A DNA stretch of 64,000 nucleotides from positions 186,001 to 250,000 of the forward strand of contig NZ_JAASQN010000001.1 of NCBI RefSeq assembly GCF_011762125.1, read 5' to 3'. The position numbers and the translations under genes are program-made. The stretch comes from Sphingopyxis panaciterrae. Its GTDB lineage: Bacteria > Pseudomonadota > Alphaproteobacteria > Sphingomonadales > Sphingomonadaceae. Positions 49,332 to 58,265 of the stretch are shown one piece after another. Position 1 is the first letter of the stretch. The number at the start of each line of letters is the position of its first letter. The notes beneath the pieces were generated by a model. The model was not told where the DNA came from. It did not search any database and saw nothing but the letters and a program-made list of their open reading frames with translations.

Positions 49332-49527
49332 GTCTCACGCAAAGGCGTGAAGAAGATAATCTCACGCAAAGGCAGATGTCGGTTTTGGCAGCGGCGTTGC
49401 ATCTTCACCGCCGGTTGCTTGATTGCCTGCCGGACTTCGTCCGGCCTTCAACAGCGAAGGCCCGGCCCTCAACGGCTCCGCCAGCGAGGAACTGCCCTCT
49501 TCGCGCCTTTGCGCCTTTGCGTGAGAC
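49332..49527. repeat. Inverted-repeat element between ruvA and ruvC
   Basis: GTCTCACGCAAAGGCG (49332-49347) is mirrored perfectly by CGCCTTTGCGTGAGAC (49512-49527). A second copy of the left unit, TCTCACGCAAAGGC, lies at 49360-49373, and the right side carries an extra GCGCCTTT. The interior contains a CCGGAC/GTCCGG hairpin. There is no gene in the 249-bp gap; it may act as a bidirectional attenuator or be a non-autonomous mobile repeat. Confidence 0.7.
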
Positions 49528-49530
49528 TTT

Positions 49531-50004
49531 TCAAACGCGCGACCGATGGTTCGCATGGCAAATCGCGACCGCGAGTGCATCCGCCGCGTCTGCCCCCGCG
49601 ACCTTCGCGCCGGGAAGCAAGATGCGCAGCATGGCCTGCACCTGCTCCTTCGCCGCGCCGCCGGTGCCGACGACCGCTTTCTTGACGAGGCGCGGCGCAT
49701 ATTCGGTGACCGTCAGGCCGCCACGCGCGCAGCCGAGCAGCACGACGCCGCGGGCATGTGCCAGCTTTAGCGTCGATTGCGGATTGTCGTTGACGAAGAC
49801 TTCCTCGACCGCGGCGCATGCCGGGGCATGGTCGGCGATCACCGCCGCCAGCACCGTGTCGAGATAGGCGAGCCGGTCGGGCAGTGCCGCCTTGGCGTCG
49901 GTCTTGATCTGGCCATTGGCGATATGGCTGATCCGGCTGCCCTCGACGCGGATGACGCCCCAGCCGGTACAACTGAGCGAGGGGTCGAGCCCGAGGATGA
50001 TCAT
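49531..50004 (-). CDS. ruvC: Holliday junction resolvase RuvC
   Basis: A 157-residue endonuclease with the RNase H-like fold. Catalytic acids are visible in order: D7 in [14 protein letters not shown], a glutamate in [10 protein letters not shown], and the aspartate pair in [25 protein letters not shown] is also typical. It resolves junctions processed by RuvAB. It is followed by a repeat element and then ruvA; a different palindromic repeat separates it from yebC upstream. Confidence 0.95.
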   Translation of the reverse strand: MIILGLDPSLSCTGWGVIRVEGSRISHIANGQIKTDAKAALPDRLAYLDTVLAAVIADHAPACAAVEEVFVNDNPQSTLKLAHARGVVLLGCARGGLTVTEYAPRLVKKAVVGTGGAAKEQVQAMLRILLPGAKVAGADAADALAVAICHANHRSRV

Positions 50005-50009
50005 CGCTT

Positions 50010-50166
50010 CTCCTCTCCCCTCGGGGGAGAGGATGGGCAGGCTTGCCAGCTTGGCTGGCTAGCCGGACTTGGCGAGGGAACGCGGCGGAGGCACACCCTC
50101 ACCCAGCTACGACTAGCGGGCAGAGCCCGCAAGCCTTCACATCCCTCTCCCCCCAGGGGAGAGGGT
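50010..50166. repeat. Palindrome-bounded repeat between yebC and ruvC
   Basis: Flanking hairpins CCTCTCCCCTCGGGGGAGAGG (about 50012-50032) and CCTCTCCCCCCAGGGGAGAGG-like (about 50144-50165) bound an interior with GCAGGCTTGCCAGCTTGGCT (from 50038). The same interior, inverted, occurs in the element at 54560-54675, so they are copies of one family. There is no gene in this 165-bp gap. Confidence 0.75.
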
Positions 50167-50169
50167 TTA

Positions 50170-50916
50170 TCAGCCGAGCTTTTCCATCACCGCGTCGGGA
50201 ATTTCGTAATTGCCCCATACGGTCTGGACGTCGTCGTCGTCGTCGAGGGTGTCGATCAGCTTGAACAATGTTTGCGCGGTCGCCTCGTCGCCGATTTCGC
50301 TCTTCAGCGTCGGCCGCCACGCGAGCTTGACGCCTTCGGCTTCGCCGAGCTTGGCTTCAAGGGCTTTTGCGACCTCGTGCAGGCCGTCGACGGCGGTCCA
50401 GATATCGTGGCCGTCCTCCGACGATTCGACATCGCTGGCACCCGCATCGAGCGCCGCTTCGAACACCGTATCGGCGTCGCCCGCCTTGGCGGGATAGCTG
50501 ATCAGGCCGAGGCGGTCGAAGCCGTGGCTGACGCTGCCGCTCGTGCCCAGATTGCCGCCGTTCTTGCTGAACGCGGTGCGCACATTGGTCGCGGTGCGGT
50601 TGCGGTTGTCGGTCAGCGCCTCGACGATCAGCGAGACGCCGCCGGGGCCATAGCCTTCGTAACGGATTTCCTCGTAATTATCGCCGTCGCCGCCCGCAGC
50701 CTTGTCGATCGAACGCTGGATATTGTCCTTTGGCACCGACTGCGCCTTGGCGGCGTTGATCGCGGCGCGCAGGCGCGCATTGGCGTCGGGATCCGGCAGG
50801 CCCATTTTCGCCGCGACGGTGATTTCGCGCGAAAGCTTGGAAAACAGCGAGCTGCGCTTTTTGTCCTGCGCACCCTTGCGGTGCATGATGTTCTTGAATT
50901 TACTATGGCCGGCCAA
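50170..50916 (-). CDS. yebC: YebC/PmpR/TACO1-family protein
   Basis: A 248-residue protein of the widespread YebC family, implicated in translation of proline-rich stretches and/or transcription control in different bacteria. The start is set at the TTG at 50916 because the family begins [18 protein letters not shown] and GGAGG lies just before this TTG; the ATG at 50928 is part of that ribosome-binding site. Conserved segments: SRLFSKL-type [25 protein letters not shown] and [11 protein letters not shown]. It is commonly found next to ruvC, as here. Confidence 0.93.
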   Translation of the reverse strand: MAGHSKFKNIMHRKGAQDKKRSSLFSKLSREITVAAKMGLPDPDANARLRAAINAAKAQSVPKDNIQRSIDKAAGGDGDNYEEIRYEGYGPGGVSLIVEALTDNRNRTATNVRTAFSKNGGNLGTSGSVSHGFDRLGLISYPAKAGDADTVFEAALDAGASDVESSEDGHDIWTAVDGLHEVAKALEAKLGEAEGVKLAWRPTLKSEIGDEATAQTLFKLIDTLDDDDDVQTVWGNYEIPDAVMEKLG

Positions 50917-50989
50917 GCCACCCTCCATCGGTAATTTTGAAAGCTGACGCCGCCCCTAGCGCGGCTGCGCCGGGCAGACAACCGGCGCG

Positions 50990-51313
50990 TCAGACGACAA
51001 CCGCCGTCCCGCTGGCCGAGACCATCAGCATCGATCCGTTCTGGCCGAGCACTTCATAGTCGAGGTCGACGCCGATTACGGCGTTGCCGCCAAGCTTCAC
51101 GGCTTCGGCTTCCATTTCGCCCAGCGCTTCCTTGCGCGCGCGGGCCAGGACATCCTCATATTTGCCCGAACGGCCGCCGACGATGTCGGTGATCGACGCG
51201 AACAGGTCGCGGAACAGGTTGGCGCCGACGATCACTTCGCCGGTGACGATGCCCAGATATTCGCGGACCGGACGGCCTTCGACGGCGTTGGTGGTGGTGC
51301 TGAACATCGTCAC
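50990..51313 (-). CDS. YbjQ/DUF74 family protein
   Basis: A 107-residue small protein of the YbjQ family (sometimes called heavy-metal-binding). Recognisable features are [40 protein letters not shown] and a closing [19 protein letters not shown]. Members form pentamers in known structures; function is not established. It lies 25 bp downstream of gapR on the same strand. Confidence 0.88.
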   Translation of the reverse strand: MTMFSTTTNAVEGRPVREYLGIVTGEVIVGANLFRDLFASITDIVGGRSGKYEDVLARARKEALGEMEAEAVKLGGNAVIGVDLDYEVLGQNGSMLMVSASGTAVVV

Positions 51314-51338
51314 TCTCCTGTCGTTTGGGTAGATTGCT

Positions 51339-51581
51339 TCAGTCGATCCCGAGCGCGCTCTTATACACGTCGAGGATCGCTTCCATTTCCTTGCGGTCGT
51401 GCGGCGGCAATTTGCGCAGGCGCACGATCTGGCGCATGATTTTCGGGTCGTAACCCTGCGATTTCGACTCGTTATAGGTGTCGCGGATATCGTCGGCGAT
51501 GCCCTTTTTCTCTTCTTCCAGCCGTTCGATACGCTCGATGAACAGGCGCAGTTGCTGGTCGGATACGGTGGCTTCGCTCAT
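51339..51581 (-). CDS. gapR: GapR-family (DUF2312) nucleoid protein
   Basis: An 80-residue coiled-coil DNA-binding protein homologous to Caulobacter GapR, which binds overtwisted AT-rich DNA ahead of replication and transcription (family knowledge). The pattern [20 protein letters not shown] followed by VYNESK-like [20 protein letters not shown] and [13 protein letters not shown] matches the DUF2312 consensus. It lies between the DUF1244 and YbjQ genes, all on the minus strand. Confidence 0.9.
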   Translation of the reverse strand: MSEATVSDQQLRLFIERIERLEEEKKGIADDIRDTYNESKSQGYDPKIMRQIVRLRKLPPHDRKEMEAILDVYKSALGID

Positions 51582-51644
51582 TTTATGCTCCGGTAGTTGG
51601 GATGGGTCGCCGCGAGAATCGCCGCTGGCGCGTCCGTAGCCGGG

Positions 51645-51983
51645 TCAGGGATTCTTGGCCAAGCTTTCTTTCATCCGCGCGACCTGTTCGGGGGTGGCGG
51701 GCTGCTGCTGGTGCAGCGCTTTCCACTGGTCATAGGGCATGCCGTAGACGATCGCCCGGCCGTCGACCCAGTCCATCGGTTGCGCGCTTTCCTCGCTCGC
51801 CTCGGCGACCCAGTCGCCCAGGCAGTTGCGGCAGAAACCCGCCAGACCCATCAGGTCGATATTCGCGGCATCGTCGCGGTGGCGCAGCAAGCGGACGAGG
51901 CGGCGGAACGCCGCGGCGGCGACCGCATCGTCGAGGCCGTCGAGCGCATCGCCGGGGGCGGTCTGGTCGTCGCTGCAGGACAT
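51645..51983 (-). CDS. DUF1244 family protein
   Basis: A 112-residue protein of the DUF1244 family, found in proteobacteria and without known function. The hallmark FRRLVRLLRHRDDAANIDLM and GLAGFCRNCLGDWV, with two cysteines, are present, followed by VYGMPYDQWKALHQ. AAGGAA lies seven bases before the ATG at 51983. It is divergent from pyk with 109 bp between, which should contain both promoters. Confidence 0.88.
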   Translation of the reverse strand: MSCSDDQTAPGDALDGLDDAVAAAAFRRLVRLLRHRDDAANIDLMGLAGFCRNCLGDWVAEASEESAQPMDWVDGRAIVYGMPYDQWKALHQQQPATPEQVARMKESLAKNP

Positions 51984-52092
51984 GGCGGATTTCCTTCTGG
52001 TGATGGCATGAATAGCTATACGCGGCTTGCCCTGGCGGGGACAGAGCGCCTAGGCAAGCCACCCAGCCCATTTCAACCGTCGGAGCCTTTTT

Positions 52093-53547
52093 GTGGTCCA
52101 GAGTTTTACGCCCCGCCAGCGCAAGGTGCGCATCCTGGCGACGCTTGGCCCTGCGAGCGCGAACCCGGAGATGATCGCGGCGCTCCACCGCGCCGGGGCC
52201 GACGCATTTCGCGTCAATATGAGCCACGGCGATCATGACGGTCATGCGAAGGTCATCGCCGCGATCCGCGCGCTGGAGAAGGAAACCGGCCGGCCGACGA
52301 CGATCCTCGTCGACCTGCAGGGACCCAAATTGCGCGTCGGCACCTTCAAGGACGGCCCTGCCGAACTGGTGAAGGGCAAGCCATTCATGCTCGACACCGA
52401 CAAGGCGCCGGGCGACGCGACGCGCGTGCATCTGCCGCATCCCGAACTGTTCGCGGCGCTCGAACCCGATACGCGGCTGCTGGTCGACGACGGCAAGCTG
52501 GTCTTGCGCGTCAAGCGCGTCAACGCGGATCGCATCGAAACGGTGGTCGAGGTCGGCGGCCGGATTTCGGACCGCAAGGGCGTGAATGTCCCCGACGTCG
52601 TCGTCCCGCTGGCCGCGCTCACCGAAAAGGATCGCAAGGACCTCGCCTTCGCGCTCGAGCAGCATGTCGACTGGATCGCGCTTTCGTTCGTTCAGCGCCC
52701 CGAAGACGTCGCCGAGGCGCGGCGGCTGATCGGCGGCAAGGCGGCATTGCTCGTCAAGTTCGAAAAGCCGTCGGGCGTGCAGCGGCTGGAGGAGATATTG
52801 GAGATCGCCGACGCGGCGATGGTCGCGCGCGGCGACCTTGGCGTCGAGCTTCCTCCCGAAGCGGTGCCGCCGCTGCAGAAACGCATCGTCGCGACCGCGC
52901 GAGCGATGGGCAAGCCGGTGGTGGTGGCGACGCAGATGCTCGAATCGATGATCGTCTCGCCCTCGCCGACGCGCGCCGAAGTCAGCGATGTCGCCACGGC
53001 AGTGTATGACGGGGCCGACGCGATCATGCTGTCGGCCGAGACCGCGGCGGGCGCCTGGCCGGTCGAAGCGGTCACCATGATGGATTCGATCGCGCGCTCG
53101 GTCGAAAGCGATCCCGATTATTTCCGCCGCCTGCATTTCACCGAGACCGCGCCCGACGCGACGACCGCCGACGCGCTGGCGGAAGCGGCGGGCAACATCA
53201 TCAGGACGATCGCCGCCGATGCGATTATCTGTTTCACCTTTTCGGGTTCGACCGCGCGCCGCGTCGCGCGCGAGCGGCCGGGCGCGCCGCTGCTGGTGCT
53301 GACGCCGAAGCGCGACGCGGCACGGCGGATGGGGCTGCTGTGGGGCGCGCACGCGGTGCCGACCAAGGATATCGGCAGTTTCGAAGAGATGATCGCCAAG
53401 GGCAAGCGCATGGCGCTGCGCCACGGCATCGGCCGGCCGGGCGCCAAGCTCGTCATGATGGCGGGCGTCCCGTTCGGCACGCCGGGGTCGACCAATGTGC
53501 TGCACGTCGCGACACTGACCGGCGACGAGCTGCGCGAATACGCCTAG
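52093..53547 (+). CDS. pyk: Pyruvate kinase
   Basis: A 484-residue glycolytic enzyme (phosphoenolpyruvate + ADP to pyruvate + ATP). Diagnostic motifs: ATLGPASANPEMI, FRVNMSHGDHDGH, VDLQGPKLRVG, FEKPSGVQRLEEI, MVARGDLGVELPPEAVPPLQ (quoted to 20), VVVATQMLESM, and SAETAAGAWPVEAV. The allosteric C-terminal domain is present. The start is GTG at 52093 with GGAG about 8 bp upstream. Single gene with no operon partner visible. Confidence 0.96.
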   Translation: MVQSFTPRQRKVRILATLGPASANPEMIAALHRAGADAFRVNMSHGDHDGHAKVIAAIRALEKETGRPTTILVDLQGPKLRVGTFKDGPAELVKGKPFMLDTDKAPGDATRVHLPHPELFAALEPDTRLLVDDGKLVLRVKRVNADRIETVVEVGGRISDRKGVNVPDVVVPLAALTEKDRKDLAFALEQHVDWIALSFVQRPEDVAEARRLIGGKAALLVKFEKPSGVQRLEEILEIADAAMVARGDLGVELPPEAVPPLQKRIVATARAMGKPVVVATQMLESMIVSPSPTRAEVSDVATAVYDGADAIMLSAETAAGAWPVEAVTMMDSIARSVESDPDYFRRLHFTETAPDATTADALAEAAGNIIRTIAADAIICFTFSGSTARRVARERPGAPLLVLTPKRDAARRMGLLWGAHAVPTKDIGSFEEMIAKGKRMALRHGIGRPGAKLVMMAGVPFGTPGSTNVLHVATLTGDELREYA

Positions 53548-53744
53548 CGGCGAGTCGTTTCTGATTCAGATCGGCACAAAAGTTACTCCCCGATTCAGGA
53601 ACTTCGCGAGTTGAGTCAGAACGGGACGGACAAAAATGGTAAATGGTCTTTGCACCATTGACCGGGCGCGGCATATTCGGTGCATGTAGTGCGTCGGGAC
53701 CCGCGTGGGGGGATCGGCATCGCAAGCCCGGAGGTTCCATTCGC

Positions 53745-54518
53745 GTGTCCGCACCGTTCCGTTTCCCGCGTTTCTTCGTCACCAGCCCCGCGCCTTGCCC
53801 CTATCTTGCGGGCAAGACCGAGCGGAAGGTGTTCACCGAACTCAGCGGCAACAGTGCGAACGAACTGAACGACGCACTCGGCCGCATCGGGTTTCGCCGC
53901 AGCCAGTCGGTCGCCTATCGTCCGAGCTGCGCCGATTGTTCGGCCTGCGTATCGGTTCGCGTCTGCGCGGGCGAATATGCGCCCAGCAGCTCGCAGAAGC
54001 GCAACATGCGCCGCAACCGCGACCTCGTTGCCACCGCGTGCAAGCCATGGGCGACCGAGGAACAATATGGGCTGCTCCGTTCCTATCTGGGCTCACGCCA
54101 CCCCAATGGCGGCATGGCCGACATGGACGAGCAGGATTTCGCCGACATGGTGGAGCAGAGCCCGGTCGACAGCTATATGATCGAATATCGCGAGCCGACG
54201 GCCGACGGCAGCCGCGGCCGCCTCGTCGGCTGCTGCCTGACCGACCGGCAGGGCGACGGCCTTTCGATGATCTACAGCTTCTTCGACGCCGCGCACCCGA
54301 TGCGCGAAGGGCTGGGCACCTATATCATCGCCGACCATGTGCTGCGCGCCGCGAACGCCGGCTTGCCTTATGTGTACCTCGGCTACTGGATCGAGGGATC
54401 GGCGCGAATGGGTTATAAGGCCCGCTTCCGCCCGCTTGAAAAGCTTGGTCCCGACGGCTGGTCGCGGTTCGAACCGGCGGCGGTCGACCGGGTCGCGGCG
54501 CTGCTCGAACTCGCCTGA
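53745..54518 (+). CDS. bpt: Aspartate/glutamate leucyltransferase (N-end rule)
   Basis: A 257-residue aminoacyl-tRNA-protein transferase that adds leucine to N-terminal Asp/Glu and so marks proteins for ClpAP. Family motifs: [20 protein letters not shown] (start) with [35 protein letters not shown] and [20 protein letters not shown]. The start is GTG at 53745, where the family sequence begins ([10 protein letters not shown]) and GGAGG lies upstream; the longer ATG at 53643 adds non-conserved sequence. Confidence 0.93.
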   Translation: MSAPFRFPRFFVTSPAPCPYLAGKTERKVFTELSGNSANELNDALGRIGFRRSQSVAYRPSCADCSACVSVRVCAGEYAPSSSQKRNMRRNRDLVATACKPWATEEQYGLLRSYLGSRHPNGGMADMDEQDFADMVEQSPVDSYMIEYREPTADGSRGRLVGCCLTDRQGDGLSMIYSFFDAAHPMREGLGTYIIADHVLRAANAGLPYVYLGYWIEGSARMGYKARFRPLEKLGPDGWSRFEPAAVDRVAALLELA

Positions 54519-54559
54519 GCCGCCGCCGGAGACCCTTTGGGGTGGGGAGCGGACATATA

Positions 54560-54675
54560 GCCCTCTCCCCTTTAGGGGAGAGGGTTGGGAGAGGGGGACG
54601 TGGCCAAACCCCTCTCAACTCCGGCTAGCCAGCAAGCTGGCAAGCCTGCGTATCTCTCCCCTAAAGGGGAGAGAG
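54560..54675. repeat. Palindrome-bounded repeat downstream of bpt
   Basis: CCCTCTCCCCTTTAGGGGAG (from 54561) and CTCTCCCCTAAAGGGGAGAG (from 54654) are perfect palindromes that bound an interior containing CCGGCTAGCCAGCAAGCTGG (from 54621). The interior is the inverted counterpart of that at 50010-50166. The rest of the 414-bp gap up to 54932 holds no gene, only the presumed promoter of the redox cluster; no FNR- or CRP-type site could be recognised there. Confidence 0.8.
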
Positions 54676-54932
54676 TAATCCGTGGAACGTCCGCTTCCGG
54701 CCGAACGCCACCCGCACCTCACCGCACCCGGCCAGTTGCGAACGTCTCGCAGATCAGTCTCGCCGGTTGACCTTCTCCCGCTTTCGAGGGCATAGCCTTA
54801 CCTCCAGGACATAAGTCCGGGTCGCATCCATATGAGGGTCGCTTAGGGGTAAGCGATTGGGGGGAATAGGATGCCCGTTCGTGCGTTCGCCAGCTGTTCG
54901 ATCGAGGCTTCCGGCCGCGAAGGCGCGCGCGC

Positions 54933-57368
54933 ATGAGCGAGCCGATCAAGGTCGCGATCATCGGATCGGGGCCGGCCGGGCTCAGTGCCGCGTCGCGCGC
55001 CGGCCAGCTCGGGCTCAGCCATGTCCTGCTCGAAAAGACCGACCATCTCTCCGACACCATCTATAAATATCAGAAGGGCAAGCGCGTCCTCGCGACGCCC
55101 GAGCGGCTCGACCTGCGCTCCGACTGCCGCTTCGCCGAAGGCGCGCGCGAATATATCCTCGGCAACTGGGACGAGGATGCCGCGAATAACAAGGTGAATG
55201 TCGTCTATCATGCCGAGGTCACCGAAGTGACCGGCGAGAAGGGCGGTTTCGCGATCAAGACGGCGAAGGGCGACGTCATCCATGCCGAGAATATCGTGCT
55301 GGCGATCGGGACGCAGGGCAATCCGAACCGGCTGCGCTGCGACGGCAACGACCTGCCGCACATCATCTACCAGGTCGACGATCCGGAGGATTTCAAGGAC
55401 CGCCACATCACCGTCGTCGGATCGGGCGACGCGGGGATCGAAAATGCGCTGGGCGTTGCCGAGGAGGCGCTCGAAAACACGGTGACGATCCTCAACCGGT
55501 CAAAGGATTTCGCGCGCGCCAAGGCGAAGAATGTCTCCGACATGACCGAGGCGGGCGAGAATGGCTTCATGTCGATCCGCACCGAAACGCAGCCGAAGAA
55601 GGTCGAGCCGGGCTGGCTGACGCTTGAAACCCCGACGGGCGAGGAGCGGATCGAGTGCGACGTGATCGTCGCGCGGCTTGGGTCGGTCGCACCGCGCGGC
55701 TTCGTCGAATCGATGGGGATCGAATTCACCGGCCCCGACCGTGAGGCCTTTCCCAAGCTGTCGCCGACCTTTGAATCGACCGTCCCCGGCATCTTCGTGA
55801 TCGGCGCGCTCGCGGGTTATCCGCTGATCAAGCATTGCATGAACCAGGGCTATGACGTCGTCGAGTTCATCAATGGCAATAGCGCGCTGACGCCGGCCGA
55901 CGAAAAGGATCTGGCGGCGATCTTCGAGGGCCTGCCGCAGCAGAAATCGGTCAGCGAATGGCTGGAATTCGTGCGCACGCGCATCCGCATCTTCGCCGAC
56001 GTATCGCCGCTCCAGATGCGCGAATTCATGCTCGATTCGAAGGTCGCCTTTTATTCCAGGGGCGAGGTGGTGTTCGAAAAGGGCGAGCCGGGGTCGTCGC
56101 TGTTCGCGATTGCCGACGGTCATGCGCTGGTCGAAGTCGGCCCCGACTTCACCGTCCCGATCGAACAAGGGTCGATCTTCGGCGAAGTCGGCCTGATTTC
56201 GGGGCGCAAGCGCGGCGCGACGATCCGCGCCGGCGAAGACAGCATTTTCGTCGAAGTGTCGCGCACCGCGGCCTTGAAGCTGATGGCGGCAGTGCCGGGC
56301 GCGAAGCGCGTGATCAACCGCATCTCGCTCGAGCGCCAACTGCTCCAGATCTTCAAGGGGGGGCTGACGGTCGAGGATCTCGAACCGATCGTCGAGGATC
56401 CGGCGATCGAGCGCGTGCCCGCGGGCAAGGTCGTGCTCGCCGAGGGCGATGAGGGCGACGACGTCTATGTCATCCGGTCGGGGTCGATGGTGGTCGAGAA
56501 GGATATCGGCGGCAAGCCGATCTTCCTCCGTTACCTGCCGGCGGGCAGCTTCTTCGGCGAAATGGCGGTGCTCAGCGGCGCGCCGCGCAATGCGACGGTG
56601 AAGGCGGCGGTCGCGAGCGAGGTGATCCGGCTGAAGGGGCAGCAGTTCAAGGCGATGCTGGCGAAGCGCCCGCAGGTGCGCGAGGCGACCGAGGCTGCCG
56701 TCGCCGAACGCGCGGCGATGAACAGCTTCATCGAATCGCGCAAGGCAAGCTATTCGAGCGCGGTAGACCTTTATTCGGACACCGCGGGCTTCATCATGAA
56801 GGAGGGGCTGGGCGAGGCGACCGACGCGCTGCTCATCGACGAGAATCTCTGCGTCGGCTGCGACAATTGCGAAAAGGCGTGCGCCGACAGCCACGAAGGC
56901 CTGTCGCGGCTCGACCGCGAGGCGGGTAAGACCTTTGCGCATCTGCATGTGCCGACCAGCTGCCGTCACTGCGAGCATCCGCACTGCATGGCCGACTGCC
57001 CGCCGAACGTGATCCATCGCGGTCCCGATGGCGAAGTGTTCATGGAGCCCGGCTGCATCGGCTGCGGCAACTGCATGCGCAACTGCCCCTATGGCGTGAT
57101 CCGCATGGAGGCCGCGCCGCCCGAGAAGCCGAGCCTGCTGCGCTGGCTGCTCACCGGCTTCGGTCCCGGACCGGGCGAACCGTCGCCCAAATGGACCAAG
57201 AAGCAATTGGGCGACGAAAAGCCGAAGAAGATCGCGGTCAAATGCGACATGTGCAAAGGCATTTCGGGCGGCCCGGCGTGCGTGCGGGCGTGCCCGACCG
57301 GCGCCGCGATCCGTGTCTCGCCCGAAGAATTCCTGTCGATCGCACGGCTGGAAGAGGACGCCGGCTGA
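54933..57368 (+). CDS. FAD/NAD(P) oxidoreductase fused to two cNMP-binding domains and a 4x[4Fe-4S] ferredoxin
   Basis: An 811-residue cytoplasmic multidomain protein. Residues 1-320: two-dinucleotide-fold flavoprotein of thioredoxin reductase/YpdA type (FAD loop IIGSGPAGLSAA near 9-20; NAD(P) loop VVGSGDAGIENALG 161-174) without a CxxC disulfide. Residues about 355-460 and 485-580: two cyclic-nucleotide-binding domains with intact phosphate-binding cassettes (FGEVGLISGRKRGAT 416-430; FGEMAVLSGAPRNAT 541-555; both keep Glu and Arg). Residues 635-811: ferredoxin with 16 cysteines in four groups (CVGCDNCEKAC, CRHCEHPHCMADC, CIGCGNCMRNC, CDMCKGISGGPACVRAC), as in DmsB/HybA-like electron-transfer subunits. 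The stop overlaps the next gene (TGATG). It probably passes electrons from NAD(P)H to the membrane partner under cyclic-nucleotide control (inference). Confidence 0.9.
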   Translation: MSEPIKVAIIGSGPAGLSAASRAGQLGLSHVLLEKTDHLSDTIYKYQKGKRVLATPERLDLRSDCRFAEGAREYILGNWDEDAANNKVNVVYHAEVTEVTGEKGGFAIKTAKGDVIHAENIVLAIGTQGNPNRLRCDGNDLPHIIYQVDDPEDFKDRHITVVGSGDAGIENALGVAEEALENTVTILNRSKDFARAKAKNVSDMTEAGENGFMSIRTETQPKKVEPGWLTLETPTGEERIECDVIVARLGSVAPRGFVESMGIEFTGPDREAFPKLSPTFESTVPGIFVIGALAGYPLIKHCMNQGYDVVEFINGNSALTPADEKDLAAIFEGLPQQKSVSEWLEFVRTRIRIFADVSPLQMREFMLDSKVAFYSRGEVVFEKGEPGSSLFAIADGHALVEVGPDFTVPIEQGSIFGEVGLISGRKRGATIRAGEDSIFVEVSRTAALKLMAAVPGAKRVINRISLERQLLQIFKGGLTVEDLEPIVEDPAIERVPAGKVVLAEGDEGDDVYVIRSGSMVVEKDIGGKPIFLRYLPAGSFFGEMAVLSGAPRNATVKAAVASEVIRLKGQQFKAMLAKRPQVREATEAAVAERAAMNSFIESRKASYSSAVDLYSDTAGFIMKEGLGEATDALLIDENLCVGCDNCEKACADSHEGLSRLDREAGKTFAHLHVPTSCRHCEHPHCMADCPPNVIHRGPDGEVFMEPGCIGCGNCMRNCPYGVIRMEAAPPEKPSLLRWLLTGFGPGPGEPSPKWTKKQLGDEKPKKIAVKCDMCKGISGGPACVRACPTGAAIRVSPEEFLSIARLEEDAG

Positions 57369-58249
57369 TGGCGAGCCTGTTCCAGCGCCGCCGGTCGAAG
57401 GCGACCCAGACCGAGCGCGTCCGCGAGCGGAAGCATGAGGGGTTCCTGCGTTACGCCGGCTTTCGCTGGGCGAAGATTTCGGGCGGGCTCTGCCTGCTTG
57501 TCATCGTCAGCTACGCGCTGGTCGATGTGACGCCGCGGCACAATGGCGGCAGCTGGTACGGTTACACGCTCGGCACGATCGGCGCGGGGCTGATCCTGTG
57601 GCTCACCGCGCTCGGCTATCGCAAGCGCAAGATGACGAGCACCGCCTGGTCGCTGAAGGCGTGGACGTCGGCGCATGTCTATCTGGGGCTGAGCCTGGTC
57701 GTCATCGGTACATGGCATACCGGGTTCCAGCTCGGCTGGAACGTCCACACGCTCGCCTGGGTGCTGATGATGCTCGTCATCCTGTCGGGACTCTACGGCG
57801 TCATCGTCTATGCGACCTTGCCTGCCGCCTTGTCGAACAACCGCGACGAAATGACGCAGATGCAGATGCTCGAGGCGATCCGCGCCTTCGATCGGCAACT
57901 GCATGCGGCGGCGCAGCCGCTGACCCCGCAGGATACGGCGCCGGTGCTCGCCTCGCTGGACGAGGATCCGTTCGCGGGCGGGATCGGCGCGCGATTGTCG
58001 GGCCGTTACGCGAAATGCGCGACCGGCGCGGCGCTCGTCGCGCTCGCCGCGGCGCGCGGCGGCGATGCCGAGGCGCGCGCGAAGGTCGTCGGCCTGTTGT
58101 CGCAGAAGCAGGCAGCGCTGGGGCGGCTGCGCCAGCATCTGCGGCTGCGCGCTTTGCTCGAAATCTGGCTCTACGTGCATGTGCCGCTGACCTTTGCGCT
58201 GATCGCGGCGCTATCGGCGCACATCATCAGCGTCTTCTTCTACTGGTAA
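57368..58249 (+). CDS. Membrane protein with two H-x13-H haem-b motifs
   Basis: A 293-residue inner-membrane protein with no obvious named family. Hydrophobic segments at about 36-54, 66-84, 103-122, 128-150 and 266-293. Two helices carry histidine pairs exactly 14 residues apart: H103 and H117 (in AHVYLGLSLVVIGTWH), and H271 and H285 (in VHVPLTFALIAALSAH). This spacing is the bis-haem arrangement of ferric reductase and NADPH-oxidase-type cytochromes b. H127 is a further candidate. A soluble loop of about 115 residues lies between helices 4 and 5. Coupled with the FAD/FeS gene, it is the likely transmembrane conduit to the periplasmic cytochrome. Haem binding is predicted, not shown. Confidence 0.8.
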   Translation: MASLFQRRRSKATQTERVRERKHEGFLRYAGFRWAKISGGLCLLVIVSYALVDVTPRHNGGSWYGYTLGTIGAGLILWLTALGYRKRKMTSTAWSLKAWTSAHVYLGLSLVVIGTWHTGFQLGWNVHTLAWVLMMLVILSGLYGVIVYATLPAALSNNRDEMTQMQMLEAIRAFDRQLHAAAQPLTPQDTAPVLASLDEDPFAGGIGARLSGRYAKCATGAALVALAAARGGDAEARAKVVGLLSQKQAALGRLRQHLRLRALLEIWLYVHVPLTFALIAALSAHIISVFFYW

Positions 58250-58265
58250 GGCGGGGAGGGGGAAT

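Noticed and set aside
54676-54932. Search for an FNR or CRP site upstream of the redox cluster
   Set aside because: No TTGAT-N4-ATCAA or TGTGA-N6-TCACA-like sequence was found, so no regulator is proposed from sequence.
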